Source: Allobosea sp. UNC402CLCol
Lineage (GTDB): Bacteria; Pseudomonadota; Alphaproteobacteria; Rhizobiales; Beijerinckiaceae
Assembly: GCF_000745475.1 (NCBI RefSeq)
Contig: NZ_JQJJ01000014.1
Coordinates: 1-64,000 of the forward strand
Length of the DNA stretch: 64,000 nucleotides
Direction: 5' to 3'
Within the stretch, counting starts at the first letter, position 1. Every line of letters begins with the position of its first letter. Below, piece after piece: positions 37,022 through 46,207 of this stretch. Position numbers and translations under genes: made by a program. The notes under the pieces were generated by a model, which made no database searches, had not been told where the DNA came from, and worked only from the letters and a program-made list of their open reading frames with translations.

Positions 37022-37891
37022 CTAAGCCGGTATGATCTGCTCGGTGAAGGTCTCGGGCTGCGCCGTCGAAATACGCCAGTCGAGCTCTTCGCCAAAAAGT
37101 TCTGCGGCGAGGCTGCAATCGAGGGCGCTGTAATGTGGACGGGGGGCGCCGCCACCGAATTCTGCCATGGGCACCCGCAGCAATTTTGGCGTTTTCCTTC
37201 CCGCTTGCCGAAGAGATTCGAACGCCGAGGCGACCCAATCGGCGCGCGACACCGGCGGCGATCCGGCCAGATGGAGCATCTGCGGAATGACTTCGCCTGC
37301 GTTCATGCGCTCAGACAGCGCCAATAGTCTCTTGGCAAGCTGGCGGATCGGGGTCGGGGAACCTGTCTGGTCATGCGCCACTTTCACCGTGTCGGCATCG
37401 GCCCGAAGCAGGTTCGCGATGAAGTCTTTGCCGTCTCCGAAGAGCCACGCGACGCGCGCGATACAAACCCTGCTGCCGACGGCTAGAACATTGCGCTCGC
37501 CTTCCGCTTTCAGGCGGCCATAGCTGTTGAGGGGCGAGACCGGATCCGACTCGCGCCACGGTCGGAGGGTTTCGGCCCCGAACACATAGTCGGTCGAGAT
37601 ATGGATCAAAGGCGTTCCCAGCCGGGCGCAGGCCTGGGCGATATACCCCGGCGCGGTGGCATTGACGGAACGCGCGCGCTCCGGGGCGGTATCGGAGGCC
37701 TCCACGCTGCTGAGCGCTGCAGCATTGATCACAACATCTGGACGCAATCGATCAAGTGTGGACCGGATGGAAGCGGCATTGGTGATGTCGAGTTCCGCGC
37801 TCGAAAGCGTGCGAACGTTTGAGCCGCCCGTTCGCGCCAACGCGCGTGCCAGTCGCCCATTACCGCCAGTGACAAGCACTCTGATGCGCAC
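37022..37891 (-). CDS. rfbD: dTDP-4-dehydrorhamnose reductase family protein
   Basis: A 289-residue extended short-chain reductase. It has RVLVTGGNGRLARALART as NAD(P)-binding loop, VINAAALSSVEASDTAPERA, HISTDYVFGAETLRPWRESD and the catalytic YGRLKAE (YxxxK), then VKVAHDQTGSPTPIRQLAKR. These are the RmlD signatures. The other rhamnose genes (rfbA, rfbB, rfbC) are not nearby, so the role may differ from dTDP-rhamnose synthesis. Bases around here look lower in GC (about 60 percent in a sampled line) than neighbours, a hint of separate ancestry. Confidence 0.87.
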   Translation of the reverse strand: MRIRVLVTGGNGRLARALARTGGSNVRTLSSAELDITNAASIRSTLDRLRPDVVINAAALSSVEASDTAPERARSVNATAPGYIAQACARLGTPLIHISTDYVFGAETLRPWRESDPVSPLNSYGRLKAEGERNVLAVGSRVCIARVAWLFGDGKDFIANLLRADADTVKVAHDQTGSPTPIRQLAKRLLALSERMNAGEVIPQMLHLAGSPPVSRADWVASAFESLRQAGRKTPKLLRVPMAEFGGGAPRPHYSALDCSLAAELFGEELDWRISTAQPETFTEQIIPA

Positions 37892-38216
37892 AAGTCGCTC
37901 CCGCTTCCGGTTCTCCGCTGCGCAAATTCTACACGACCGTCAGCAGGTGTCCGCACCTCACCCGAGCGCGCCGTTGGCCGAATGGCGAAGCCGCAACGTG
38001 GTTCGAGGATGATCGGCACGGGATCAGGCGGTTAAGCCTTTGAGATCGTGACACGAACCTTCAAGCAAAGAAGCATTTGCCACCGTCGGTTCACGTAAAA
38101 CTATTCCAGATCGTCATAACAACGCATTCCAAATGCATTGGCCAGCGATGGTTCGGGCGTGCCATCCTCCGGTCGCATGGGGAGCGTCGCGGCGCTCCCG
38201 TGCAGCGGAGTCCGAT
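37892..38216. other. Intergenic region between rfbD-like and prolyl aminopeptidase genes
   Basis: No gene is supported in these 325 bases, which are less GC-rich than the surroundings. A small palindrome GCATT-CCA-AATGC is present at 38124-38136, and an ATG at 38133 opens a frame into the peptidase gene, but codon use and the ribosome-binding site favour the later GTG. The divergent promoters of both genes must lie here; none is clear. Confidence 0.4.
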
Positions 38217-39194
38217 GTGCCTGACGACGAGAGCGCTCTCTATCCCGTGGTCGAGCCTTACCGCTCGCTGCGTCTCCCGGTCGGTGACGGCCACGCGTTG
38301 CAGGTCGAATTGAGCGGCAATCCCGAGGGAATTCCCGTCGTCTTCCTGCATGGCGGCCCCGGCGCGGGCACCAAGCCGGCCCAGCGCCAGACCTTCGATC
38401 CGGCGGCCTTCCACCTCGTGACCTTCGACCAGCGCGGGGCAGGGCGCTCCAGCCCTTCGGCGGAACTCGCAGGCAATACCACGCAGGCGCTGATCGCCGA
38501 TCTCGAACGAATCCGGGAGCATCTCGGCATCGAGCGCTGGCTCGTCACGGGCGGATCCTGGGGCAGTTGCCTCGGTCTCGCCTATGGACAGGCCCACCCC
38601 GAGCGCTGCCTCGGCTTCCGCCTGCACGGCATCTTCATGGCCGAGCGCGCCGAGATCGACTGGTGGTTTCATGGCTCGCGCACGATCTTCCCGGACCATT
38701 GGGAGACCTTCGCCAATTTCGTGCCGGAGGCGGAGCGCGGCGACCTGCTCGGCGCCTATTACCGCCGGCTCACCGGGCCTGATCGCGAGCAGCAACTGGC
38801 GGCGGCTGTCGCCTTGCGCACCTTCTCGGGCAAGACGCAGACCTTCCTGCCCGATGCCGAGCATGTCGCGGCCCTGACCGAGCCGGATGCCGCGCTCGCG
38901 CTCGCCCGCATCTTCACGCATTACTGCGTCAACGGCGCCTTCCTCCAGCCGGGACAGTTGGTGCGCGACGTCTCGCGCATCCGGCATCTGCCGGCCGAGA
39001 TCGTGCAGGGGCGCTACGATATCGTGACGCCGATGTGCACGGCCTGGCGCCTGAAGACGGCCTGGCCCGAGGCGCGCTTTACCATCGTGACCGAGGCCAA
39101 CCACGCGGCGACGCCGAGCGCCCCGGCCCTGTCGCTGGCTTTGCGTGATGCGACCGATCGCCTACGCGACTCCATGCCGGCCCTCGCGGCCTGA
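38217..39194 (+). CDS. pip: Prolyl aminopeptidase (proline iminopeptidase, S33)
   Basis: An alpha/beta-hydrolase that removes N-terminal proline from peptides. The GTG at 38217 gives 325 residues and follows GCGGAG by six bases; the ATG at 38133 would add 28 unrelated residues. It has the oxyanion motif VVFLHGGPGAGT, DQRGAGRSSP, the nucleophile Ser114 in TGGSWGSCLG, Asp in QGRYDIVTP and His in EANHAATP. Length and motifs match the family. It heads a peptide-use gene series on this strand. Confidence 0.93.
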   Translation: MPDDESALYPVVEPYRSLRLPVGDGHALQVELSGNPEGIPVVFLHGGPGAGTKPAQRQTFDPAAFHLVTFDQRGAGRSSPSAELAGNTTQALIADLERIREHLGIERWLVTGGSWGSCLGLAYGQAHPERCLGFRLHGIFMAERAEIDWWFHGSRTIFPDHWETFANFVPEAERGDLLGAYYRRLTGPDREQQLAAAVALRTFSGKTQTFLPDAEHVAALTEPDAALALARIFTHYCVNGAFLQPGQLVRDVSRIRHLPAEIVQGRYDIVTPMCTAWRLKTAWPEARFTIVTEANHAATPSAPALSLALRDATDRLRDSMPALAA

Positions 39195-39204
39195 AGGAAC
39201 GACC

Positions 39205-41019
39205 ATGTACGAAGCCGCCAGCCAGATCCGCCTGGGTATCGAGCCTTATCTCGAAATCCGCAGCGCCAAGAGCCCGGCCGTCGCGCCGGATGGCGAGCTT
39301 CTCGCCTATCTCAGCGACGAGAGCGGCACGCACCAGATCTGGCTCCGGCCGCTTGCCGGCGGGGCGCCCTGGCGCCTGACCGACATGCCGGAGCCGGTCG
39401 GTTCGATCGCCTTCAACCCGAAGAGCCGCGACCTGCTCTTCACCATGGATTGCGGCGGCGACGAGCGGCACCAGCTCTGGCTCATACCGGACGCCTCCGG
39501 CGTGCCGCAGTCGCTGACCGACGATCCGACGGTGGTGCATGTCTGGGGTTGCTGGGCGCCGGACGGGCAGCGCATCGCCTTCGCCTCGAACGCGCGCGAC
39601 CGCGAGCATATGGACATCTATGTGATGGACATGGCGACGCGGGCGGCGCGGCGTGTCTTCGAGGGCAGCGGCTATCGCGAGGCCGTCGCCTTCTTCCCGG
39701 ATGGGCGCTCGCTTCTGGTGGCCGACGCCACCCATGCGATGAACGATCAAGACCTCTACCGGCTCGATCTCGAAAGCGGCGCGCGCGAGGCGCTGCTGCT
39801 GCATGAGGGCCGCGCCCGCTATGCCGCCAGCCGGATGAAGAAGGACGGCAGCGGCTTCTTCACGATCACCGACCAGGGCCGGGAATTTCTTAGCGTCGCC
39901 TTCCGTTCGGCGGCCGATGGCGCGCTGAACTGGATCGTCGAGCGCGACGGGCAGGATATCGAGGCGGTGGCGCTTGCGCCGGATCAGAACCGTCTGGCCT
40001 ATGTCGCGAATGATCGCGGCTGGAACCGCATCTTCGTGCGCGATATCGCTGATGGGGTCGAGTTCGAGGTCGAGGGATTTCCTGCCGGTTCGATCGGCTC
40101 CGTCGCCTGGCTGCCGGATGGCTCGGGGCTAGTTTTTCCCCTCGACGGATCGACCTCGTCGCCGGATATCTGGCGCTTCGATAGTGCGACCAAGCAGGTC
40201 AAGCGCCTGACGGATGCCTCGAAGGCGGGGATCGATCCGGCCGGTTTCGTCGAGCCGACGGTCGCGACTACGAAAAGCTTCGACGGGCTCGAAGTGCCGT
40301 TCTTCGTCTACCGGCCGCGCGGCAAGGCGCCCGAGGGCGGCTATCCTGCCGTCGTCGTGGTCCATGGCGGGCCGGAGGCGCAGTGGACCCCGATCTTCCG
40401 GGCCGACCTGCAGTTCTTCCTGAGCCAGGGCATCATGGTGATCGCGCCGAACGTGCGCGGCTCGACCGGCTATGGCCGCAGCTACCACCATCTCGACGAC
40501 AAGCATCTGCGCATGGACAGCGTCGCCGACCTCAAGGCGGTCCGGCTCTGGCTGCGCGAGCAATCCGACGTGAACGATGACCGCGTGGCGGTCTATGGCC
40601 GCTCCTATGGCGGCTTCATGGTGCTGGCGGCGCTGACCGAGCAGCCCGAACTCTGGAAGGTCGGCATCGAGTTCTACGGCATCGCCAATTTCCTGACGCT
40701 GCTGCAGACGACCGGGCCGTGGCGGCGATATCTGCGCGCCGTCGAATATGGCGATCCGGTCGCCGACCGCGAGAACCTGATCCGCTTTTCGCCGATCCAT
40801 AAGCTCGATCGCATCCGCGTGCCGCTGTTCATCGCGCAGGGCTTCGACGACCCCCGCGTGCCGCCGGGCGAAAGCGAGATGGTCTATTCGGTGCTGCGCG
40901 GTCTCGGCCGGCGAGTCGAGTATCTGCGCATCCCGCATGAGGGCCATGGCTTCGCCCGGATCGAGAACCGGCGCACCGTCTTCGGCGGGGTGGCCCGTTT
41001 CCTGCGAGAGCATCTGTAG
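39205..41019 (+). CDS. S9-family prolyl oligopeptidase-like peptidase
   Basis: A 604-residue serine peptidase. The N-terminal two-thirds forms a WD40-like beta-propeller (repeats such as PDGELLAYLSDESG and PDGQRIAFASNARD). The C-terminal alpha/beta-hydrolase domain has Ser467 (YGRSYGGFM), Asp549 (GFDDPRVP) and His581 (EGHGF). It acts on short peptides or acylated peptides in the cytoplasm. The ATG at 39205 lies 10 bases after pip. It resembles acylaminoacyl-peptidase or dipeptidyl-peptidase types; exact specificity is open. Confidence 0.92.
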   Translation: MYEAASQIRLGIEPYLEIRSAKSPAVAPDGELLAYLSDESGTHQIWLRPLAGGAPWRLTDMPEPVGSIAFNPKSRDLLFTMDCGGDERHQLWLIPDASGVPQSLTDDPTVVHVWGCWAPDGQRIAFASNARDREHMDIYVMDMATRAARRVFEGSGYREAVAFFPDGRSLLVADATHAMNDQDLYRLDLESGAREALLLHEGRARYAASRMKKDGSGFFTITDQGREFLSVAFRSAADGALNWIVERDGQDIEAVALAPDQNRLAYVANDRGWNRIFVRDIADGVEFEVEGFPAGSIGSVAWLPDGSGLVFPLDGSTSSPDIWRFDSATKQVKRLTDASKAGIDPAGFVEPTVATTKSFDGLEVPFFVYRPRGKAPEGGYPAVVVVHGGPEAQWTPIFRADLQFFLSQGIMVIAPNVRGSTGYGRSYHHLDDKHLRMDSVADLKAVRLWLREQSDVNDDRVAVYGRSYGGFMVLAALTEQPELWKVGIEFYGIANFLTLLQTTGPWRRYLRAVEYGDPVADRENLIRFSPIHKLDRIRVPLFIAQGFDDPRVPPGESEMVYSVLRGLGRRVEYLRIPHEGHGFARIENRRTVFGGVARFLREHL

Positions 41020-41033
41020 AAAGGATACCAGCC

Positions 41034-42464
41034 ATGCAGAATTCCGAAATCATCTGGGAGCTGGTCGATGCCAAGCGGCAGCCTTTCGAGGCACTGAGCG
41101 ACCGCGTCTGGGGCATGCCCGAGATCGCCTATACCGAGTACCGCTCGGTCGGCGAGCATATCGCGATGCTCAAGGAGCAGGGTTTTCGCATCACCGAAAA
41201 CGTCGCGGGCATTCCGACCGCGGTGATGGGCGAGGCGGGCGAGGGCGGCCCGGTCATCGCGATCCTCGGCGAATACGACGCGCTGCCCGGCCTGAGCCAG
41301 GAGGCCAATATCGCCGAGCCGAAGCCGGTCGAGGCCGGCGGCCATGGTCATGGCTGCGGCCATAACATGCTGGGCTCGGCTGCGCTGCTGGCGGCGACCG
41401 CGGTGAAGGACTGGCTCGCCAGGACCGGCCGGCCGGGGCGCGTGCGCTATTTCGGCTGCCCGGCGGAAGAGGGCGGCGCGGCCAAGGCCTTCATGGTGCG
41501 TGCGGGTGCCTTCGACGATGTCGATGTCGCGATATCCTGGCACCCGGCCTCGATGACCAAGGTCGACGATGCCTTGTCGCTCGCCAACACCCGGATGGAT
41601 TTCCAGTTCACCGGCCGCGCCTCGCATGCGGCGGCCGCGCCGCATCTCGGCCGCTCGGCGCTCGATGCGGTCGAGTTGATGAATGTCGGCGTCAACTACA
41701 TGCGCGAGCATATGCCGTCCGATGCCCGCATCCACTATGCCTATCTCGATGCCGGCGGCATTGCGCCCAACGTCGTGCAGGCCTCGGCCAAGGTGCGCTA
41801 CGCCATCCGCGCGCGTGATCTCGCCGGCATGCTGGAACTCAACGAGCGCGTGAAGAAGATCGCCGAGGGCGCGGCGCTGATGACCGAGACTACGGTCTCG
41901 ATCTCGATCATGAGCGCGGTCTCCAACATGCTCGGCAATACGCCGCTGGAAGACGCGATGTTCAAGAACATCGACCGGCTCGGCCCAGTGCCCTTCGACG
42001 CGGCGGACAAGGCCTATGCGGCCAAGATCCAGGCGACGCTAGGGCCGGCCGACATCCTCAACGATTATCGCAAGACCGGGATCGCGCCGCGCGAGAACAC
42101 GCCGCTCTGCGATTTCGTCGTGCCGCAGGGCACGCGCGGCGTGCCGATGATCGGCTCGACCGATGTCGCCGATGTCAGCTGGAAGGTGCCGACCATCCAG
42201 GCGCGGGTTGCGACGCATGCGATCGGCACGCCCGGCCATTCCTGGCAGATCACGGCGCAGGGCAAGGCGCCGGCGGCGCACAAGGGCATGGTCCATGCCG
42301 CCAAGATCATGGCGGCGACCGCGGTCGACGTGATCAGCGACGAGACGCTGCTGGCGCGCGCCAAGAAGGACCATCAGGAGCGGGTGACGCGGACGCCCTA
42401 TGTCTGCCCGATCCCGGCCGATGTGAAGCCGCCGATCAAGCCGCGGCCTGCTGCTGCCGCCTGA
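41034..42464 (+). CDS. M20-family amidohydrolase, AbgB-like
   Basis: A 476-residue metallo-amidohydrolase of peptidase family M20D. Metal-site segments are GHGHGCGHNMLG, CPAEEGGAAKAF and the ISWHP motif, and the dimerisation insert begins with ANTRMDFQFTGRASHAAAAP. Length and wording match the AbgB type that cleaves p-aminobenzoyl-glutamate, but many relatives act on other N-acyl amino acids. It is 14 bases after the S9 peptidase gene and upstream of the importer, so its substrate may be the imported dipeptide-like compound. Confidence 0.92.
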   Translation: MQNSEIIWELVDAKRQPFEALSDRVWGMPEIAYTEYRSVGEHIAMLKEQGFRITENVAGIPTAVMGEAGEGGPVIAILGEYDALPGLSQEANIAEPKPVEAGGHGHGCGHNMLGSAALLAATAVKDWLARTGRPGRVRYFGCPAEEGGAAKAFMVRAGAFDDVDVAISWHPASMTKVDDALSLANTRMDFQFTGRASHAAAAPHLGRSALDAVELMNVGVNYMREHMPSDARIHYAYLDAGGIAPNVVQASAKVRYAIRARDLAGMLELNERVKKIAEGAALMTETTVSISIMSAVSNMLGNTPLEDAMFKNIDRLGPVPFDAADKAYAAKIQATLGPADILNDYRKTGIAPRENTPLCDFVVPQGTRGVPMIGSTDVADVSWKVPTIQARVATHAIGTPGHSWQITAQGKAPAAHKGMVHAAKIMAATAVDVISDETLLARAKKDHQERVTRTPYVCPIPADVKPPIKPRPAAAA

Positions 42465-42477
42465 GTCGGCGCTACCT

Positions 42478-42503
42478 CGGGAGCAACCGCAAGGCTGCTC
42501 CCG
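42478..42503. other. Intra-operon hairpin before the binding-protein gene
   Basis: Perfect eight-base arms CGGGAGCA (42478-42485) and TGCTCCCG (42496-42503) with a ten-base loop, in the 91-base gap between the amidohydrolase and binding-protein genes. Such stems often set differential expression of binding proteins. Confidence 0.5.
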
Positions 42504-42555
42504 GACGACATATGCGTTTCCAATCAAACAATAATCAAAGAGCGGGATCGAGATC

Positions 42556-44193
42556 ATGACCAACCGAAACGACGAGATCGTAATCAAGCGACGCCTCGCC
42601 GGACGCGAGCTGCTTTCCGCCGCGGCAGTCGCCGCCCTTTGCGCCGGCGCGGGAGTGGCCGTTGCTGCGACGCCGAAGAACGCGCTGGTGATGGCGTGGA
42701 ACGTCGACGCGATCAGCACATTCGACCCCGCCCAGGTTGGCGAGGTCGTCACCAACGAGATCCTGCAGAACACCTGCGATACGCTGGCCGATTTCGACCC
42801 GGCCGACGAGCGCAAGGTCGTGCCGAGCTTCGCCTCGCGCTGGGACGTCTCGCCGGACCGCAAGGAGATCACCTTCCACCTGCAGAAGGGCGCGAAATTC
42901 CCCTCCGGCAACCCCGTCACGGCCGAGGATGTGGCCTGGTCGCTGCACCGCGTCGTCAAGCTCAATTTCGGCAACGCGGCGACGCTGACCGAGTTCGGCT
43001 TCACCAAGGACAATGTCGAGCAGACCATCGTCGCGGGCCCGAACGACACGCTCGTCTTCAAGCTCGACAAGCCCTATCCGACGACGCTTGTGCTGCAGTC
43101 GATCGCGGCCAACCGGGTGTCCATGGTGATGGACAAGAAGACCCTGATGGCGAACGAACAGGGCGGCGATCTCGGCAACAAATATCTGGCGACGCGCACG
43201 GCCTGCGTCGGCCCCTACAAGCTGACGCGCTGGAATGCCGGCGAGTCGATCGTGCTCGAAGCCAATGATGGCTATTGGGGCAAGGCGCCTGCACTCAAGC
43301 GCGTGCTGATCCGCCATGTCGCGGAGCCCGGCACCCAGCGCCTGCTGCTGAGCCAGGGCGATGTCGACGTGGCGCGCGACCTGACCCCGGAGGACCTGAA
43401 GGACCTCGAAGGCTCCAAGGACGTCTCCATCGTCAAGGTACTGAAGCCGCAGCTCTTCTTCTGGACCTTCAACGTCGCCGACGGGCCTTTCTCCAAGGAG
43501 AAGGTGCGCCTCGCGATGCGATACCTGATCGATTATGACGGCCTCGGCAAGACGATCATGACCTATCTGGGCGTGCCGCGCGCCAGCTTCGCTCAGCTCG
43601 GCGCCGTCGGTGCGCTCGACGCGAAGGAAGGCCAGCCCTTCAAGCTTGACCTCGACAAGGCCAAGCAGTTGCTCACGGAGGCGGGCTATCCGACTGGGTT
43701 CGAGGCGAGCCTGATCTTCGGAACGTTGCCGCATTCGGCGCCGCTGGCGCAGAGTGTCCAGCAGAATGCCGCCAAGATCGGGGTCAAACTCTCGCTCGAG
43801 CGCATGGCCAATGCCCAGCTCTTCAGTAAGGTACGCGGGCGGGAGTTCCAGTCGGCGATGATGGCATGGCAGACTGGCGTTCCGGATGCGCATGGCAACG
43901 CATCCCGCCTCGTCTACAATCCCGACAACAGGGCCGAGGCGAAACAGACGCAGTATCCGAGCTGGCGCGCTTCGTTCCAGGACAAGGAGCTAAATGCCAA
44001 GGTCGATGCGGCGCTGCTTGAAGGCGATCCGATCAAGCGCGACGCGCTCTACGCCGAGATCCAGAAGGAGACGATGGCCAAAGGACCGATGGCCATCATG
44101 TTCCAGATGAACAACGTCGCCGGCGTCCGCAAGGATCTCAAATCCTGGACCTGGAACGGCTTCAGAACCTATTACGAGCTGGCGACCAAGTAA
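42556..44193 (+). CDS. ABC transporter substrate-binding protein, family 5 (peptide type)
   Basis: A 545-residue periplasmic binding protein. The leader (KRRLAGRELLSAAAVAALCAGAGVAVAA) is a signal peptide with a long basic n-region. Family segments include ALVMAWNVDAISTFDPAQVG, SPDRKEITFHLQKGAKFPSG and VTAEDVAWSLHRVV. It is the first gene of a complete importer set (binding protein, two permeases, two ATPases) with gaps of 10 and 3 bases to the permeases. Likely substrates are di- or oligopeptides or N-acyl amino acids, judged from the peptidases encoded upstream. Confidence 0.94.
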   Translation: MTNRNDEIVIKRRLAGRELLSAAAVAALCAGAGVAVAATPKNALVMAWNVDAISTFDPAQVGEVVTNEILQNTCDTLADFDPADERKVVPSFASRWDVSPDRKEITFHLQKGAKFPSGNPVTAEDVAWSLHRVVKLNFGNAATLTEFGFTKDNVEQTIVAGPNDTLVFKLDKPYPTTLVLQSIAANRVSMVMDKKTLMANEQGGDLGNKYLATRTACVGPYKLTRWNAGESIVLEANDGYWGKAPALKRVLIRHVAEPGTQRLLLSQGDVDVARDLTPEDLKDLEGSKDVSIVKVLKPQLFFWTFNVADGPFSKEKVRLAMRYLIDYDGLGKTIMTYLGVPRASFAQLGAVGALDAKEGQPFKLDLDKAKQLLTEAGYPTGFEASLIFGTLPHSAPLAQSVQQNAAKIGVKLSLERMANAQLFSKVRGREFQSAMMAWQTGVPDAHGNASRLVYNPDNRAEAKQTQYPSWRASFQDKELNAKVDAALLEGDPIKRDALYAEIQKETMAKGPMAIMFQMNNVAGVRKDLKSWTWNGFRTYYELATK

Positions 44194-44203
44194 GGCCGCC
44201 GCG

Positions 44204-45271
44204 ATGTCCCGGACCGCCATCGCGGCGTCCGGCCCGAGCTCTGAGCCGGTGCGGATTCTTCCGTCCTGGCTCAAGATCTCCGGCCGGATCCTCGCATCCT
44301 TCACTGTTACCCTGCTCGGGCTGGCGGCGCTGACCTTCTTCATCGGCCGCCTGCTGCCGCTCGATCCCGTCGTCGCCGTGCTCGGCGACAACGTGACCCA
44401 GGAAGCCTATCAGGCGATGTACAAGCAGCTCGGTCTCGACCAGCCGCTTTATGTCCAGTTCGGCCGCTATATCTGGGGCGTGCTGCATCTCGATTTCGGG
44501 ATGGCGCTGACGACCGGCAAGCCGGTGATGGCCGATATCGCCCGCGTCTTCCCGGCGACGATCGAGCTCGCCAGCGTCGCGATCGTCATCGGAACCAGCC
44601 TGGGCATCCCGCTCGGCGTGCTCTCGGCGATGTATCGTGGATCGTGGCTCGACCAGATCGTCCGAGTCGTCGGGCTGATCGGCTATTCCGCGCCGAATTT
44701 CTGGCTCGGCCTGATGGGGCTGGTGCTGTTCTACGCGACGCTGGGCTGGGTCGGCGGCCCCGGTCGCATCGACTTCACCTACGAGTTCGACCTCGAGCCG
44801 GTCACCGGCTTCCTGCTGATCGACAGCCTGCTTGCCGGCAACTGGGAGATGTTCGGCAATGCCGTCTCGCACATCATCCTGCCGGCCTCGATCCTGGCCT
44901 TCAGCTCGCTCGCCTATATCAGCCGCATGACCCGCAGCTTCATGATGGAGCAGCTCAGTCAGGAATACGTCGTGACGGCGCGCGTGAAAGGCCTGTCCTG
45001 GGCACGCACGGTCTGGGGCCACGCCTTCCGCAACATCGCCGTGCAGGTGGTGACGGTGGTGGCGCTGTCCTACGCCTTCCTGCTCGAAGGCGCGGTGCTG
45101 ACCGAGACGGTCTTCGCCTGGCCGGGCTTCGGCCGCTACCTGACCAATGCGCTGCTCGCCGGCGACATGAACGCGGTCGTCGGCTGCACGCTCCTGGTCG
45201 GCGTCATCTTCGTCACGCTCAACCTGTTGTGCGACCTGCTCTACCGGGTCTTCGACCCGCGGACCCGCTGA
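44204..45271 (+). CDS. Dipeptide-type ABC transporter permease (DppB-like)
   Basis: A 355-residue inner-membrane permease with about six helices. It has the N-terminal DPVVAVLGDNVTQEAYQAMY pattern of DppB/OppB proteins and the EAA loop EYVVTARVKGLSWARTVWGH that contacts the ATPase. The long periplasmic insert (RIDFTYEFDLEPVTGFLLID) is typical of the group. It pairs with the next gene. Confidence 0.94.
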   Translation: MSRTAIAASGPSSEPVRILPSWLKISGRILASFTVTLLGLAALTFFIGRLLPLDPVVAVLGDNVTQEAYQAMYKQLGLDQPLYVQFGRYIWGVLHLDFGMALTTGKPVMADIARVFPATIELASVAIVIGTSLGIPLGVLSAMYRGSWLDQIVRVVGLIGYSAPNFWLGLMGLVLFYATLGWVGGPGRIDFTYEFDLEPVTGFLLIDSLLAGNWEMFGNAVSHIILPASILAFSSLAYISRMTRSFMMEQLSQEYVVTARVKGLSWARTVWGHAFRNIAVQVVTVVALSYAFLLEGAVLTETVFAWPGFGRYLTNALLAGDMNAVVGCTLLVGVIFVTLNLLCDLLYRVFDPRTR

Positions 45272-45274
45272 GGC

Positions 45275-46207
45275 ATGGCCATGACACCACAATCCATCGA
45301 CCAGGCCGGCGGGCGGGGCCTCAAGGCCTGGCTCGCGGCGCCCGTTCCGTCCTCGCCCTTCCAGGCGCGGATGCAGCAATTGTCGCTGAAATGGTGGCGG
45401 CTCAGGGCCAACCCTGCCGCTATGTTCGGCCTCGCTGTCATCGTTCTGATTGTGCTGGTGGCGCTGTTCGCGCCCCTCGTCGCGACCCACGACATCTACG
45501 CGCAGGACCTGACCAAGCGCCTGCAACGGCCTTCGGTTGCGCATTGGTTCGGCACCGACGAGCTCGGCCGCGACATCTTCAGCCGGTTGGTCTTCGGCGC
45601 GCGGATCACGCTCTACATCGCCCTGCTGACGGCTGTGATCGCCGCGCCGCTCGGGCTGATCGTCGGCACCACCTCCGGCTATCTCGGGGGCTGGGTCGAT
45701 ACCGTGCTGATGCGCATCGTCGACATCTTCCTGGCCTTCCCGAGCCTGGTGCTGGCGCTGGCCTTCGTCGCGGCGCTCGGGCCCGGCATCGACCATGCGA
45801 TCATCGCGATCGCACTCGCCGCCTGGCCGCCGATCGCGCGATTGGCACGGGCCGAGACACTGTCGATCCGCAAATCCGACTATATCGCGGCGGTGCGGCT
45901 CCAGGGCGCCTCGCCGCTCCGGATCATCCTCGGCCATGTCGTGCCGATGTGCATTCCCTCCGTCGTGGTGCGCATCACGCTGAGCATGGCGTCGATCATC
46001 CTGACGGCGGCCGGCCTCGGCTTCCTCGGACTGGGTGCGCAGCCGCCGAGCCCGGAATGGGGTGCGATGCTCGCGTCGGGCCGCGAGTTCATCCTGACCA
46101 ATGGCTGGATCGCCGGCATCCCCGGCCTCGCCATCCTCGTCACCAGCCTGGCCTTCAACCTGTTCGGAGACGGCCTGCGCGACATCCTGGATCCGCGTCA
46201 TGGATAA
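45275..46207 (+). CDS. Dipeptide-type ABC transporter permease (DppC-like)
   Basis: A 310-residue permease. After a cytoplasmic N-terminal stretch, the first helix (AMFGLAVIVLIVLVALFAPL) is followed by HWFGTDELGRDIFSRLVFGA, the DppC/OppC hallmark, and the EAA loop SDYIAAVRLQGASPLRIILG. It overlaps the next ATPase gene by eight bases. Confidence 0.94.
   Translation: MAMTPQSIDQAGGRGLKAWLAAPVPSSPFQARMQQLSLKWWRLRANPAAMFGLAVIVLIVLVALFAPLVATHDIYAQDLTKRLQRPSVAHWFGTDELGRDIFSRLVFGARITLYIALLTAVIAAPLGLIVGTTSGYLGGWVDTVLMRIVDIFLAFPSLVLALAFVAALGPGIDHAIIAIALAAWPPIARLARAETLSIRKSDYIAAVRLQGASPLRIILGHVVPMCIPSVVVRITLSMASIILTAAGLGFLGLGAQPPSPEWGAMLASGREFILTNGWIAGIPGLAILVTSLAFNLFGDGLRDILDPRHG

Noticed and set aside
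38133-38216. ATG 38133 as start of the prolyl aminopeptidase
   Set aside because: It adds 28 residues unlike the family, while GTG 38217 has GCGGAG at the right distance and gives the usual length.
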